Shown here one piece after another: positions 1 to 5,963 of a DNA stretch of 6,758 nucleotides. The translations under genes and the position numbers were made by a program. The stretch lies in assembly GCA_038236995.1 (NCBI GenBank), contig JBBRZE010000140.1, positions 1-6,758 of the forward strand, given 5' to 3'. Source of the stretch: JAAFHB01 sp038236995. Lineage in GTDB: Bacteria > Bacteroidota > Bacteroidia > Bacteroidales > Prolixibacteraceae. The stretch's first letter is position 1, and the number at the start of each line of letters is the position of its first letter. Under the pieces are notes generated by a model. That model saw only the letters and a program-made list of their open reading frames with translations. It was not told the origin of the DNA and ran no database searches.

Positions 1-1
1 A

Positions 2-667
2 TGGAAAGTTTATCATTTTAAAAATGGTGGCGCAAAATCCAAAATTGACGGTTTTTACAAAGATGCACTTATCCCGTTTCTGAAAACGAAAGGGGTGAAA
101 GTCGGCGCTTTTGGTGAATATGGTCAGACTGAACCTCCTGTAATTTACTATTTGGTTATCTATCCGTCAATGGTTGAATATCAGGCGATCAAAAAAGAGC
201 TTTGGAAGGACAGCGGATTTCTGAATGCAGCGAAGGGCTATTTTGAAACGACTGCTGAGTTAGGTACTTTCACCCGGTTTGAAACTTATCTGCTCGAAGC
301 CTTCGATGCAATTCCTCAATTGCGTATGCCAACGAAAGATCGGGGGCTGCTCGAATTACGTACTTACGAGAGTAATAATGAGGATGCCGCCCAGCGCAAG
401 ATTAAAATGTTTAACAGTGAAGAAATTGCAATATTTGACAAATATGGACTACGCAGCGTCTTTTTTGGTGAAATCCTGGCCGGACCTCAAATGCCTGCAT
501 TAATGTATATGGTGGAATTTAAGGACATGGATGAACGGAAAGCAAACTGGAAGAAATTCGGTGATAGTCCTGAATGGAATGTATTGAAAAGCAAGACAGA
601 ATTTGCCAACACAGTTAGTGTGGTCAATAAAGTTTTCCTTGTACCATTAGATTATTCGCAGATTTGA
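2..667 (+). CDS. NIPSNAP family protein, 5' end outside window
   Basis: The reading frame is open from base 2 to a TGA at 665-667, giving 221 residues of a protein whose start lies off the left edge. A GTG at 95 is internal: the upstream codons read VYHFKNGGAKSKIDGFY, a typical start of a NIPSNAP domain. Two such domains appear in tandem, roughly residues 1-100 and 115-217 of the visible part; the second opens with GLLELRTYES and includes a conserved-looking FGEILAGPQMPALMYMVEF stretch. NIPSNAP proteins form ferredoxin-like alpha+beta barrels, often dimeric; the function of bacterial members is not settled, and no catalytic residue can be named. Many Bacteroidota homologues carry an N-terminal export signal, but that part is not visible here. 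The gene ends in a hairpin at 676-711 and converges on the cassette, so it is probably unrelated to it. Confidence 0.9.
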   Translation, partial: WKVYHFKNGGAKSKIDGFYKDALIPFLKTKGVKVGAFGEYGQTEPPVIYYLVIYPSMVEYQAIKKELWKDSGFLNAAKGYFETTAELGTFTRFETYLLEAFDAIPQLRMPTKDRGLLELRTYESNNEDAAQRKIKMFNSEEIAIFDKYGLRSVFFGEILAGPQMPALMYMVEFKDMDERKANWKKFGDSPEWNVLKSKTEFANTVSVVNKVFLVPLDYSQI

Positions 668-675
668 GAAAACGG

Positions 676-711
676 AACAGGCGGTCAGTTACTTCCAACT
701 AGCCGCCTGTT
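676..711 (+). terminator. Hairpin terminator after the NIPSNAP gene
   Basis: AACAGGCGG (676-684) pairs perfectly with CCGCCTGTT (703-711). After a G-T wobble and one mismatch the stem continues with AGTT/AACT (687-690 and 697-700) around a six-base loop. It begins 8 bases after the stop codon. The T-tract that follows is weak (TATTTG), so termination may be partial or the hairpin may mainly protect the 3' end. Confidence 0.6.
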
Positions 712-880
712 ATTTGAAATCTTCCCATTCACACTCTTCCGTTTTCTATCACTTATCCCTTCGCTTTCGCAGTACAATTTCAATTTAATTTGTGCCTTAT
801 TGCCTTCTATTTACTTCAATAAGTTTGTTAGTCCTCTGCTAATTCGCACTAATGTGATTTATGTTTTTACCAAATGGGAC

Positions 881-918
881 AAAATCGATTGGCCGAAGAA
901 CGAACTTCGGCCAATCGA
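881..918 (-). terminator. Strong intrinsic terminator of the cassette operon
   Basis: A perfect 14-bp stem, TCGATTGGCCGAAG at 885-898 pairing with CTTCGGCCAATCGA at 905-918, closes a six-base loop. Read on the - strand, the stem is followed at once by TTTTGTCCCATTT (from 884 downward), the U-run expected of a Rho-independent terminator. On the + strand no T-run follows, so it is directional. It lies 131 bp downstream of the PD-(D/E)XK nuclease stop and is the first terminator-like structure met by transcripts from the seven - strand genes. Confidence 0.75.
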
Positions 919-1049
919 CAAAATGAATTCCTGGGAGCAAAGGGCATTCTTAATGGCTTTAATAGAACACCCCGAAATAAAGGTTTTGTCATTTGATCAT
1001 CCAATTGATCGAATAATCTAATAGTAAAATGGAAGTTAGAAAACTCTAT

Positions 1050-1709
1050 CTAAATGGTTGTATCTTCAATTTTAAAAGCTGTTAAAAATATGGAATATTC
1101 ACTTAGAGGAGGATCAATATTGAACGAAATAATCTTTTCAGTAAAGTCTTCATTAACTAAAGGGCTAAAAGATTTGTTCATCTCTATCAGTAATTCTTCA
1201 ACTTTTCCAAATGAAAAACTTTTGTTCTTCCAAAAATCCATTATACAAATTACATATTGCTGTACTTTTTGATTAGATTGCGTTATATCTTTACTATGCC
1301 ATTTCTGTAAAATGAAATCTCTATTATTGAATTCATTTTCTTTCTTAAAATCAATCACTTTTTCATTAGAATACAGTCTTTTTAAATCTTTGGCTACTGC
1401 CTTGATTTTTCCTTTAGGTTTGTCGCCTAAACGTTTTGCTTCTATAAAAAACACAGCGTTTCTGGTTTTGGAGAACACTACAGCATCAATATGTGGACAT
1501 TTGCCTTTTTCTGGACGTGGTAATGGAGCTTCGTACCAAATAAATGCTGCCTTGTCATTTAAATCAATAACTAATGCCTCGGCAAAATGACATGTTAAAT
1601 TTCTCTCTGTAAATCCTGTACTATTGTGAGCGGGATAATACTGTTCAAAAATATTGTCATAACGTTTTCTGAGGCCTTTTACAAAAGCATTTTTAATAAT
1701 TTCAATCAT
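1050..1709 (-). CDS. PD-(D/E)XK superfamily nuclease
   Basis: The 219-aa product has the core of a PD-(D/E)XK nuclease. A helix with E35 and E44 (FTERNLTCHFAEAL) is followed by beta-strands carrying PHIDAVVF (Asp75) and, 15 residues on, VFFIEAKRL (Glu90, Lys92), the spacing and hydrophobic setting of a D-(E)xK metal-binding centre. The basic stretch after it (KRLGDKPKGKIKAVAKDLKRL) would suit nucleic-acid contact. The C-terminal half, 130-219, matches nothing I recognise. The start ATG lies 3 nt after the TAA of the DEDDh exonuclease gene, so the two are almost certainly co-translated. Members of the superfamily include restriction enzymes, repair nucleases and defence effectors; the sequence alone does not say whether the substrate is DNA or RNA. 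It is the last gene before the terminator at 881-918. The superfamily call is secure, the role is inference. Confidence 0.82.
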   Translation of the reverse strand: MIEIIKNAFVKGLRKRYDNIFEQYYPAHNSTGFTERNLTCHFAEALVIDLNDKAAFIWYEAPLPRPEKGKCPHIDAVVFSKTRNAVFFIEAKRLGDKPKGKIKAVAKDLKRLYSNEKVIDFKKENEFNNRDFILQKWHSKDITQSNQKVQQYVICIMDFWKNKSFSFGKVEELLIEMNKSFSPLVNEDFTEKIISFNIDPPLSEYSIFLTAFKIEDTTI

Positions 1710-1712
1710 AAC

Positions 1713-2225
1713 TTATTTTTTTAGTGAGTTTAAATGCATTAAGAATAAAGATGCACAAGCTCTTGCATCGCTTAATGCATCGTGATGATTTAATGGTATT
1801 TTATGAATTTGGCAGAGAGAAGCCAGGTTCGAGCGATAAATTTTGTAAGTGTCGTGGCCGATGAAATCGGGTGGTTCAATATTGTAATAACTTAGTGTAT
1901 GCGAAATACAAGGGAAATCGAAACAAAAACCATTGTGGGCTACGACGTTTTGACCTGAAATATGATGTTCTATTTTATTCCAAATCTTATCGAAAGTTGG
2001 GGCAAAAGCGGTCATTTTAGGAGTAATGCCATGTATATCAATAAAGTTAGACCAATAGTAATTATCAGGAGGCTGCACCAAAAGGTTTACCTCGTCATCT
2101 ATTTTACCATTAACAACTCTGACCAAACCAACCTGACAAATACTAAATCGCTTGCCTTGGGCGGTTTCGAAATCGATAGCAGTGAAAGAATCATCATTTA
2201 TTAATTGTTCTTGAATTCTCATCAT
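1713..2225 (-). CDS. DEDDh (DnaQ-like) 3'-5' exonuclease
   Basis: The 170-aa product is a compact exonuclease domain with all catalytic motifs in order: Exo I FTAIDFETA (Asp18, Glu20), Exo II NVVAHNGFCFDF (Asp103) and Exo III HHDALSDARA (His148, Asp153). The histidine five residues before the last aspartate defines the DEDDh class, which includes the DnaQ proofreading subunit, RNase T and oligoribonuclease. It trims nucleotides from 3' ends using two metal ions. There is no polymerase-binding tail, BRCT or helicase part, so it is a stand-alone domain. The start could be either of two adjacent ATGs (2225 or 2222). A 62-bp A+T-rich gap separates it from the gene upstream; a TATTTTTA there is near the Bacteroidota -7 consensus, but there is no matching -33 box. 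Its stop is 3 nt from the next start, pairing it with the PD-(D/E)XK nuclease. Confidence 0.9.
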   Translation of the reverse strand: MMRIQEQLINDDSFTAIDFETAQGKRFSICQVGLVRVVNGKIDDEVNLLVQPPDNYYWSNFIDIHGITPKMTAFAPTFDKIWNKIEHHISGQNVVAHNGFCFDFPCISHTLSYYNIEPPDFIGHDTYKIYRSNLASLCQIHKIPLNHHDALSDARACASLFLMHLNSLKK

Positions 2226-2287
2226 CGAATTGTTGTTTCATTTGTCGGTTTGCGGAAATCATTGTAAAAATAATAATATTGTTTGTT

Positions 2288-2905
2288 TTAAAATTGAATG
2301 TGCCTTATTATATTTTTCTTTTCATTTCCTATGTAGCATTTAGCCGGATATAAGCATTTTACCCATTTCCCCTTTCGATAATCGAGCATAAACTGATACC
2401 AAACTTCAATTTCAGTATCTACACTGTCGATAAGCCGAATGTTGCGGTATAGTTTGTCCGCTTTCTCTTCCTCCCTCCAGTTTATATGCTCAATTTCCGG
2501 TTCTTTACTATAATCATTATAGATCAAGATGTGATCTTCATAAATTTTGCAATGTTTGTTCATTGATTTGAGTTTTAATGGAAGGCGACCAGCCCGGCCA
2601 CAAAATTGCTGACTGATAAAAAATTCATAGTCTGACAAAAACCGCTCATTATTATTATCCAACGATTTATCAAGTTTTTTGCAAATGCTTGATTCCATGG
2701 AAGTAACTACTCCAAGGATTTGAGCGATAGTTTTTCTAAGTTCATTAAATTTATGTAATTCATCAGCGTTGAGCTTATTGTCTCCAATTAGAGTTTTAAA
2801 ATATTCATGTTGTAGTGTTTCAATCTCAGAAATCAATTCCCTTTGTTGTCTTTTGAGTTGATAAAATTGCAGTGATAACTCTGTAAGTCTTTTAGATGGC
2901 TTCAT
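2288..2905 (-). CDS. Helical/coiled-coil protein B, unknown function (paralogue-like pair)
   Basis: I do not recognise this 205-aa protein. The frame extends 11 codons further upstream, but the ATG at 2905 (MKPSKRLTELS) is the better start: it overlaps the end of the preceding gene by 14 nt. Residues 1-80 are heptad-like and charged (FYQLKRQQRELISEIETL), predicting a coiled coil or helical hairpin. The second half is mixed, with a central NNERFLSDYE (85-94) and a late VWYQFMLDY (168-176). Both stretches have counterparts at similar positions in the neighbouring gene (NNDVFLSEFE at 86-95; CWLYFMLFN at 157-165), with nearly equal lengths, so the two are probably ancient duplicates and may form a heteromer. 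There is no signal peptide or membrane segment, so it is likely cytoplasmic. No catalytic motif is seen. Confidence 0.72.
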   Translation of the reverse strand: MKPSKRLTELSLQFYQLKRQQRELISEIETLQHEYFKTLIGDNKLNADELHKFNELRKTIAQILGVVTSMESSICKKLDKSLDNNNERFLSDYEFFISQQFCGRAGRLPLKLKSMNKHCKIYEDHILIYNDYSKEPEIEHINWREEEKADKLYRNIRLIDSVDTEIEVWYQFMLDYRKGKWVKCLYPAKCYIGNEKKNIIRHIQF

Positions 2906-3527
2906 GATCTCGATATTTATTTTGTTTGATCCACACATTATTCAAATATTCGGTGCGATTGATCATTTTCACCTTTACATCTGCCCCCAAACCGGTAATG
3001 CTAAGAATCGCATTAACATTGAGGTGACAGTGATTGAAAAGCATAAAGTAAAGCCAACATTCGTCTTTGATGCTAAAACTGTTTGATGGTTTCCAGTTTT
3101 GCAAGGGGCTTCTGTCTAATGCGATTTCAATACCATCAATGCCGTCCAGTTGAGTAACCATTTCATTTGAAAATCCATAATCCGAACAACTATTTAGAGC
3201 ATCTTCCATGTATGGCCCACTAAAATCAAATTCCACATTTATTTCAAATTCAGAAAGAAAAACGTCGTTGTTTTTTTGCTTTTCTATCATGATCAGGTAT
3301 TGTTCTTTACATCGTTCAATTACTGATTCTTCAAGTAAGATAAGGTGTTCGTTCAGGACATTTAAACGCTCCTTAGTTTCTATGTCCGTTTTGGGCATAT
3401 TCCGGTATATGCGGATATTCCGTAATCGGATGTATTCCGCTCGCATCTCCATTTCAATTCTTTGAATTGATTTGTTGAGAGTTTCAAGATCCTCACACAA
3501 ATGAGAATGTCTATATTTCATGTGCAT
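2892..3527 (-). CDS. Helical/coiled-coil protein A, unknown function (paralogue-like pair)
   Basis: This 211-aa protein is not recognised. It starts at ATG 3527 (or the second Met at 3521), preceded by an A-rich AAGAAAAA; both starts overlap the end of the 153-aa gene, by 17 or 11 nt. Residues 8-85 form a long charged helical region (LETLNKSIQRIEMEMRAEYI, then LNVLNEHLILLEESVIERCK), suggesting a coiled-coil hairpin. After NNDVFLSEFE (86-95) comes a mixed alpha/beta domain with acidic patches and a C-terminal segment CWLYFMLFNHCHLN. The layout mirrors the next gene down, with which it overlaps by 14 nt and shares two motif stretches. No enzyme motif or export signal is visible. Tight overlaps on both sides imply fixed relative expression, as for subunits of one complex; that is inference. 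Confidence 0.74.
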   Translation of the reverse strand: MHMKYRHSHLCEDLETLNKSIQRIEMEMRAEYIRLRNIRIYRNMPKTDIETKERLNVLNEHLILLEESVIERCKEQYLIMIEKQKNNDVFLSEFEINVEFDFSGPYMEDALNSCSDYGFSNEMVTQLDGIDGIEIALDRSPLQNWKPSNSFSIKDECWLYFMLFNHCHLNVNAILSITGLGADVKVKMINRTEYLNNVWIKQNKYRDHEAI

Positions 3528-3972
3528 TTTTTCTTAGTACGGAGCAGTCAAATAATTTCCAGGTTGTATAAGGCAGTGGCTTCATGTCCAACTTTTTAAT
3601 TGATTTATATTTGATCATTAAGAAGTTACGTAACCCAATTTCGCCAAAGGCGTGGTTATTATATTTCCGTTCTGCATTTATTTGATTATCCGTAATAATT
3701 GTTGCTCCGGCTTTCAATGCTAAATCAATTTCCTTAATTGCATTTTCGAAATTCTCAGATGTTCCATAACCTTTGCCATTGATTGAAACAAAAACGATGT
3801 CGGATTCACAATATTGTCCGGAATTAACAGGGAGGTTCTGTGCTTTTGCATCCTCAGCATATTGCCATGTCGCTCTTCCTGCAACCGAAAAACCGATAAA
3901 TTTATTACAAACATGGGCTTTGTATTGGTCTTTAGTGGTATACCGGTTTTTGTAAGTCAATTTGAAGCCCAT
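3511..3972 (-). CDS. Conserved-looking 153-aa alpha/beta protein, unknown function
   Basis: The family is not identified. The protein opens with a basic segment (MGFKLTYKNRYTTK), then KFIGFSVAGRATWQYAEDAK (24-43), a beta-strand DIVFVSINGKGYG (58-70), a helix (FENAIKEIDLALKAGA, 75-90), a second strand TIITDN (91-96) and a helix ending FGEIGLRNFLM. Alternating strands and helices with glycine-rich turns suggest a small Rossmann-like or other alpha/beta fold, perhaps binding a nucleotide or small ligand; no Walker, TIR or SLOG motif is evident. I have a weak impression of similar small proteins in phage or plasmid gene sets, which I cannot verify. Its 3' end overlaps the next gene by 17 nt. The 101-bp gap ahead of it is the largest within the operon and may hold a secondary promoter. 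Confidence 0.7.
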   Translation of the reverse strand: MGFKLTYKNRYTTKDQYKAHVCNKFIGFSVAGRATWQYAEDAKAQNLPVNSGQYCESDIVFVSINGKGYGTSENFENAIKEIDLALKAGATIITDNQINAERKYNNHAFGEIGLRNFLMIKYKSIKKLDMKPLPYTTWKLFDCSVLRKNAHEI

Positions 3973-3991
3973 ATATACTCATATTTAGTTT

Positions 3992-4023
3992 CAAATTCTA
4001 AAGTACTGCAGCCCTACGCCAAA
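3992..4023 (-). promoter_or_regulatory. Possible internal promoter ahead of the 153-aa gene
   Basis: In the 101-bp gap, the - strand reads TTTG (4023-4020), 19 bases, then TAGAATTTG (4000-3992). This resembles the Bacteroidota sigma-ABfr pattern (TTTG at -33, TAnnTTTG at -7), except that the -7 element has one extra base. It sits 19 bases before the ATG at 3972. The match is weak and A+T-rich DNA gives such matches by chance. Confidence 0.2.
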
Positions 4024-4073
4024 CTGCGGCACAGTGTCAGTAAATTAATTAAATCAATGCATTATGCTGATTG

Positions 4074-4769
4074 TTAAGGTTTATGATGACTTATAGAAGC
4101 CCGCAACTTCTTTCTTGCACTTATCACATTGTGTAAAGTTATCCGATCTTCATCCGAAAAATGCTTTGATATTGGAAAAACGTAACCAGGTTCATTAGAT
4201 ACATTTCCCTGCATTGTTGCAACTTGATAAAAATCATGCTGTCCAACCGAAAAGGGTTCGATTGGATAAATTTCCCAATTGCTATCTTTGTTTTCCGCGA
4301 GGCGCTTCTTGTATTGCTGCCTAAGTGAATCAAGATATTCTTGCGTAGTCGGCGTCTCAAAAACTACTCCGGCAACCAGTAAATTTCTAAAAATATCAAC
4401 GATTTCAACACAATCTCCAACATGGAATTGTTTCTTTTGTGGAACATATGCTTGATCAATACGTTGTGATTGATGATTAAGCTGACCATCGCTCAAATAA
4501 GTCCAGGTTTGAAAGGGTGCAGCCGAAAAACCGTGTTCTGTTTTATGAAATGGTTCGTCAAAATGGTGTTCTTCGATAATATAAAATTTAGCACAAGGAC
4601 CTTCGGAACTTGAATCAATCAAGGAAGAACCTTTGGTACACTTTAATATCTCGTTTTGAGCCTGTAAGAGAGAACTATAAACTCCTTCAATTCTTGGAAA
4701 AATATTTGCAGGATACGGATGGGCTTCCAAATGAAACCAGGATTTAAGAATAAATACCTTTTCGTTCAT
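4074..4769 (-). CDS. WYL-coupled two-domain protein, DUF7336-like N-terminus
   Basis: The 231-aa product looks two-domain. Residues 1-95 resemble the small DUF7336-like proteins: a strand KVFIL, then IEGVYSSLLQAQNEI (27-41), a strand FYIIEEHHFDE (62-72), and an ending FQTWTYLSDGQL. Residues 114-205 begin QFHVGDCVEIVD, then LVAGVVFETP (131-140) and DFYQVATM (179-186), and read like a small beta-barrel domain of the VGD-V type. Both assignments come from remembered family patterns and need a profile search. The ATG overlaps the TGA of the WYL regulator gene as ATGA, so the two are translationally coupled. That makes it a likely partner or sensor for the regulator, or the first structural gene of the system. 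No catalytic residues, signal peptide or membrane segment are seen. The A+T-rich DNA after the stop has no obvious terminator, so transcription probably continues into the next gene. Confidence 0.75.
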   Translation of the reverse strand: MNEKVFILKSWFHLEAHPYPANIFPRIEGVYSSLLQAQNEILKCTKGSSLIDSSSEGPCAKFYIIEEHHFDEPFHKTEHGFSAAPFQTWTYLSDGQLNHQSQRIDQAYVPQKKQFHVGDCVEIVDIFRNLLVAGVVFETPTTQEYLDSLRQQYKKRLAENKDSNWEIYPIEPFSVGQHDFYQVATMQGNVSNEPGYVFPISKHFSDEDRITLHNVISARKKLRASISHHKP

Positions 4770-5677
4770 GATATATAATTTTCCAATGTTAAAGTTAACT
4801 CATTAATAAGCCTATCCTTAAGACTTTTGGGTTTAATGACTTCAAGTTCGTTTCCATGCGAAAGCAACTCCATAATAAAATCGTGAGTTATTTGCAATCT
4901 AAGTCTTATTCTTAATTCTGTAGCCGATTCATTGATAATAGTTTGAGAAGCATGGAGTGGTTGAGATTTGATAAATCTGCCTTTCAAAGGTTTGAATGAA
5001 AGTTCAATTTCTTCAGGTTTTTCAACAGCTAATTTGAAAATGCCGAAAGAATCTTTGAAAAAGTTTTCAGGAGTGATATTTTGAGGGTGATCAAAGCTGG
5101 CCGAAGGGCTTGCAGGTATCGGATCTTTTTCAATACGCTCAAGGGCAAATATTTTTACTTTTAAATCTTTTTTATCACGTGCAATTACATACCACCTATT
5201 CTTAAACTCCTTTACAAAATAGGGTTCTATAGTGCGATGTTCCAGTTTTTCATCAACATATTTGCGATAAGTAAATTCAACTCTTTTTCGGTTTTGAATT
5301 GCATCGAGCATCATCATCAGATGTTCACTACCACTTTTTCGTGGTTCGGCACAAATAAAACGATCAACATCTTTAAATGCCTTGTAGGTGTTAATAAAAC
5401 GATAAGAATCGATCAATAGACCAATATTGGGCGATAAGTATTCACTTTCAATGAAATACCCTTTGCGAGAAGAATTATATTTAATTTCCATTCCAAACAG
5501 TTCTAAGATTTCCATCTGGTCCCTATGAAATGTGCGCTTCGAAAATCCTGCTTCTTCATCCTCCCATAAGCCTGAATTATTGAATTTGTCTGCGATTTCG
5601 CTGAATGTGATAAACTTATTGTTCTTGATCACTTCGAATAGCCACAAATAACGTTTGAAAAAAACTCTCTTTGACAT
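4766..5677 (-). CDS. WYL-domain winged-helix transcriptional regulator
   Basis: The 303-aa product starts at ATG 5677 (MSKRVFFKRYLWLFEVIK). The frame is open 48 codons further upstream, but that part reads like noncoding DNA and WYL proteins normally begin as here. Residues 1-75 form a winged helix-turn-helix (FITFSEIADKFNNSG, then SKRTFHRDQMEILELFGMEI). The WYL domain spans about 119-185: RVEFTYRKY, IEPYFVKEFKNRWYVIARD, and the closing IFALERI. The C-terminal WCX-type part (223-303) ends HGNELEVIKPKSLKDRL. WYL domains sense ligands such as nucleic-acid fragments or nucleotides, and many such proteins repress defence loci until infection or damage; others activate. It is first in the - strand operon and shares ATGA with the next gene. 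Autoregulation through the palindrome upstream is plausible but unproven. Confidence 0.92.
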   Translation of the reverse strand: MSKRVFFKRYLWLFEVIKNNKFITFSEIADKFNNSGLWEDEEAGFSKRTFHRDQMEILELFGMEIKYNSSRKGYFIESEYLSPNIGLLIDSYRFINTYKAFKDVDRFICAEPRKSGSEHLMMMLDAIQNRKRVEFTYRKYVDEKLEHRTIEPYFVKEFKNRWYVIARDKKDLKVKIFALERIEKDPIPASPSASFDHPQNITPENFFKDSFGIFKLAVEKPEEIELSFKPLKGRFIKSQPLHASQTIINESATELRIRLRLQITHDFIMELLSHGNELEVIKPKSLKDRLINELTLTLENYIS

Positions 5678-5963
5678 AGCAGTTATATTTTGATTTCGGA
5701 TGTAAAGGTATTGGGTTGGTGCGCCAATATACGGCACATCAATAAAAAACATAAAATATTTTGCTAATATCGTGGGTATTTGACCAGACAAAATGAACAT
5801 CCAGAATGATTCAAATGGCATTTCTCCATTTTCTCATCCATTCTAAATCTTTTTTGCCTTCGCTAGTGCAGCGCATGGAATGGTCAACTTTTAATCAAAG
5901 GAGTTGTGGCCCGTTCTGAAATTTGTTCATCTTCTCTTCATCTCACCCTCTCCATGTCATTCT
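5678..5963. other. 286-bp intergenic region, right edge of the cassette
   Basis: The region separates the WYL gene from the isomerase gene transcribed toward it from the right; both are on the - strand. The WYL-proximal part holds the candidate operator/promoter. The isomerase-proximal part (5930-5960) is strongly purine-rich on the - strand (GGAGAGGGTGAGATGAAGAG). I see no convincing terminator for the isomerase gene, only a loose CCATTC/GAATGG inverted repeat (5838-5843, 5878-5883) and a four-bp hairpin CGCT/AGCG at 5861-5873. Read-through from the isomerase gene into the cassette therefore cannot be excluded. The right insertion boundary probably lies here. Confidence 0.4.
5703..5727 (-). 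promoter_or_regulatory. Candidate promoter/operator ahead of the WYL gene
   Basis: The near-palindrome TTGGTGCGCCAA (5716-5727, four-base arms around TGCG) lies 39 bp before the WYL start. On the - strand a TACCTTTA (5710-5703) resembles the Bacteroidota -7 box TAnnTTTG, 25 bp ahead of the ATG; the TTG inside the palindrome is a possible but close-set -33 element (14-base spacer). A repressor bound to the palindrome would block such a promoter. Arms this short occur often by chance. Confidence 0.22.

Larger units (their letters stand above)
668..1049. other. 382-bp intergenic region between convergent transcripts
   Basis: This stretch separates the + strand NIPSNAP gene from the - strand cassette. 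It holds two hairpins: the NIPSNAP terminator (676-711) and the cassette terminator (881-918). Between them, 720-880 is pyrimidine-rich and without recognisable structure. Frame 2 on the + strand happens to be open from 668 to a TAA at 1019-1021, but it has no plausible start and the larger hairpin runs through it, so I do not call a gene. The segment 925-1018 could in principle be the tail of a decayed gene (peptide ending HPEIKVLSFDHPIDRII), but I recognise no family. The left boundary of the cassette most likely lies in this region. Confidence 0.5.

Noticed and set aside
885..918. Long palindrome as an attC, REP or insertion-site repeat
   Set aside because: It occurs once in the window, lacks the core sites of attC, and its - strand T-run and position after the operon fit a terminator.
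800..1021. 73-codon + strand open frame starting at a TTG
   Set aside because: Rare start, no family likeness, and the cassette's 14-bp terminator hairpin runs through its middle; kept only as a possible remnant.
1054..1590. + strand open frames opposite the PD-(D/E)XK nuclease
   Set aside because: They mirror a - strand gene with intact catalytic motifs and show low-complexity Leu/Phe/Ser-rich composition typical of antisense frames.
2906..2938. 11-codon upstream extension of coiled-coil protein B
   Set aside because: Starting at 2938 would lengthen the overlap to 47 nt; the ATG at 2905 gives a short operon-type overlap and aligns better with the paralogue-like neighbour.
2288..3527. Paralogue-like pair as a toxin-antitoxin module
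   Set aside because: Both proteins are about 210 aa, similar in architecture, with no toxin motif or DNA-binding antitoxin domain; nothing supports toxicity.
5678..5821. 48-codon upstream extension of the WYL gene
   Set aside because: Residues read like noncoding DNA, and WYL regulators of this type typically begin at the MSKR start at 5677; the extension also covers the candidate operator.
5838..5883. CCATTC/GAATGG inverted repeat as the isomerase terminator
   Set aside because: Six-bp arms are 34 bases apart, with no T-run on the - strand and no stable inner stem.
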